In this document: positions 42,472-43,107 of the stretch, in pieces | How positions within the stretch are numbered: the stretch's first letter is position 1 | How the letters are laid out: the number at the start of each line of letters is the position of its first letter | From: Candidatus Glassbacteria bacterium | GTDB taxonomy: Bacteria > Gemmatimonadota > Glassbacteria > GWA2-58-10 | DNA: 43,107 bases | Assembly: GCA_019456185.1 (NCBI GenBank) | Contig: VRUH01000033.1 | Location: forward strand, 1 to 43,107 | Direction: 5' to 3' | Notes under the pieces: model-generated | The model's input: the letters and a program-made list of their open reading frames with translations, nothing else | Told to the model about the DNA's origin: nothing | Database searches by the model: none | Translations under genes and position numbers: made by a program

Positions 42472-42497
42472 GTAGCGAGGGCGCTCCTACAGTTTTT
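42472..42497 (+). terminator. Intrinsic terminator of the sulfatase gene
   Basis: GTAG(C)GAG pairs with CTCCTAC (42472-42490, one bulged C) around a short loop and is followed by AGTTTTT. It lies 40 bp after the sulfatase stop. Confidence 0.65.
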
Positions 42498-42723
42498 CAA
42501 AACCGACCAGACCGCGCACGAGTGGTTTTTGGAAATGTAATGCCGGTATATGCAGATGCCTTATCGCTCTGCCTCCACTGCGAACTCCCGCGCGGAATGC
42601 CGCTTCGTGCTCCGCCGCCGGAAGGACAAACTCTTTGCCCCTGCCGTTTCCGCAAGTTAATATTGCACTATCTTTAAATAACAAAATCTCAAGACAGCTC
42701 TACCGGCGCAGGAGATACTGGTT

Positions 42724-43107
42724 ATGGAAAAATCCTACGTGCTGGGCGTGGATTTCGGGACAGACTCCGTGCGCGCGTTGATTGTAAATGCTGCCGATGG
42801 AGCCGAGTTGGGAACGGCGGTGGCCGAGTTCCCCCGCTGGAGACAGGGCCGTTTCTGCGACCCCTCGGCCAACCGGTTCCGCCAGCACCCCCTGGATCAC
42901 TTGGAAGCGCTGGAAAATGCAGTCAAACTTGCACTGGAAAAGTGCCCGCCCGGCAGCGCTGAACTGGTAAAAGGGATCGGAGTCGACACCACCGGTTCCT
43001 CGCCGGGGCCGGTGGACTCCGACGGGGTCGCGCTGGGGCTGCACCCGGAGTTCGCGGATGACCCGGACGCGCTGTTCGTACTCTGGAAAGACCATACCGC
43101 GGTGGGC
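42724..43107 (+). CDS. araB: Ribulokinase, N-terminal part (cut by window edge)
   Basis: The first 128 residues of an FGGY-family kinase. The ATP-binding phosphate-1 motif GVDFGTDSVRALIV opens the protein. FCDPSANRFRQHPLDHLEA and GVDTTGSSPGPVDSDG follow, ending at FVLWKDHTAVG. This order and wording are those of AraB-type ribulokinases, which phosphorylate L-ribulose in L-arabinose use. An AGGAG site precedes the ATG. The rest of the gene and any neighbours (araA, araD) lie beyond the window. The 226 bp before it hold no other credible gene. Confidence 0.9.
   Translation, partial: MEKSYVLGVDFGTDSVRALIVNAADGAELGTAVAEFPRWRQGRFCDPSANRFRQHPLDHLEALENAVKLALEKCPPGSAELVKGIGVDTTGSSPGPVDSDGVALGLHPEFADDPDALFVLWKDHTAVG

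Noticed and set aside
42471-42497. Resemblance to the CTGTAGGAGCG-type REP repeats of Pseudomonas
   Set aside because: The stem followed directly by a T-run after a stop codon is explained by an ordinary terminator, and only one copy is in the window.
42487-42684. 65-residue minus-strand frame between the sulfatase and araB
   Set aside because: No ribosome site or recognisable motif, and its end overlaps the terminator region.
1-43107. CRISPR array, tRNA or rRNA genes
   Set aside because: No regularly spaced repeats and no recognisable tRNA or rRNA segments were seen on either strand; short tRNA genes could still be missed by eye.

Overview
The window is a GC-rich bacterial chromosome segment with a small, visibly less GC-rich accessory stretch at its left end. 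Several features are typical of genomes from the Planctomycetes/Verrucomicrobia/Lentisphaerae side or from candidate phyla such as Latescibacteria and Glassbacteria. These are Tat-exported sulfatases, several Gfo/Idh/MocA oxidoreductases (two with Tat signals), a DUF5107-TPR protein, a UroD-like methyltransferase, an Nramp-like carrier lacking metal motifs, and many lipoproteins. A complete fliG implies a flagellated, diderm cell. The phylum is inference; no rRNA or tRNA gene was seen.

Layout. (1) Positions 1-1650, minus strand: a possible IS21-type transposase remnant at the edge, then a merR-first mercury operon. It encodes MerR, a thioredoxin-like domain fused to a MerC-like membrane domain, and a glutaredoxin-like protein, and it has a recognisable MerR operator. 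No merA is present. (2) 2393-9955, plus strand: an exported Cys/His protein, an ECF sigma factor overlapping a membrane anti-sigma-like protein, and a complete tripartite RND efflux set (inner-membrane pump, periplasmic adaptor, TolC-like channel). (3) 9956-10454: a gene-free stretch with stacked hairpins, partly resembling IS200/IS605 ends. (4) 10455-14871, plus strand: an M23-PKD lipoprotein, a sulfatase, and a secreted alpha/alpha-toroid protein. (5) 14876-25654: Gfo/Idh/MocA plus zinc-site-less MDR dehydrogenase (coupled, minus), an SGNH-TPR protein (plus), two divergent Tat-type Gfo/Idh/MocA proteins, an Ig-like lipoprotein, and a xylose-isomerase-like plus AGE epimerase pair (minus). (6) 25897-29882, plus strand: Nramp-like carrier, UroD-like protein, MFS sugar porter. 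(7) 30182-31204: an orphan fliG. (8) 31283-38213, minus strand: two tandem paralogous lipoproteins with an interrupted barrel and a DUF5107-TPR protein. The last two genes of this unit are separated by an intergenic palindrome cluster that includes a 34-bp perfect palindrome. (9) 38445-43107: a small lipoprotein, another Gfo/Idh/MocA, a second sulfatase, and the start of araB (ribulokinase), cut by the window edge.

How it fits together. Regions 4-9 read as scattered small operons for scavenging sulfated or modified glycans. Secreted sulfatases and surface lipoproteins would act on the polymer. MFS and possibly Nramp-like carriers would import products. Epimerase, isomerase, Gfo/Idh/MocA and MDR dehydrogenases and ribulokinase would process the sugars. 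Regions 1-2 are metal and toxic-compound defence. The best candidates for undescribed biology are the tandem interrupted-barrel lipoproteins with their DUF5107-TPR partner, the Nramp-like/UroD-like/MFS unit, the xylose-isomerase homologue with an altered metal ligand, and the SGNH hydrolase interrupted by a TPR-like segment. Residue alignments were made by eye from memory of the families; no database search was run.
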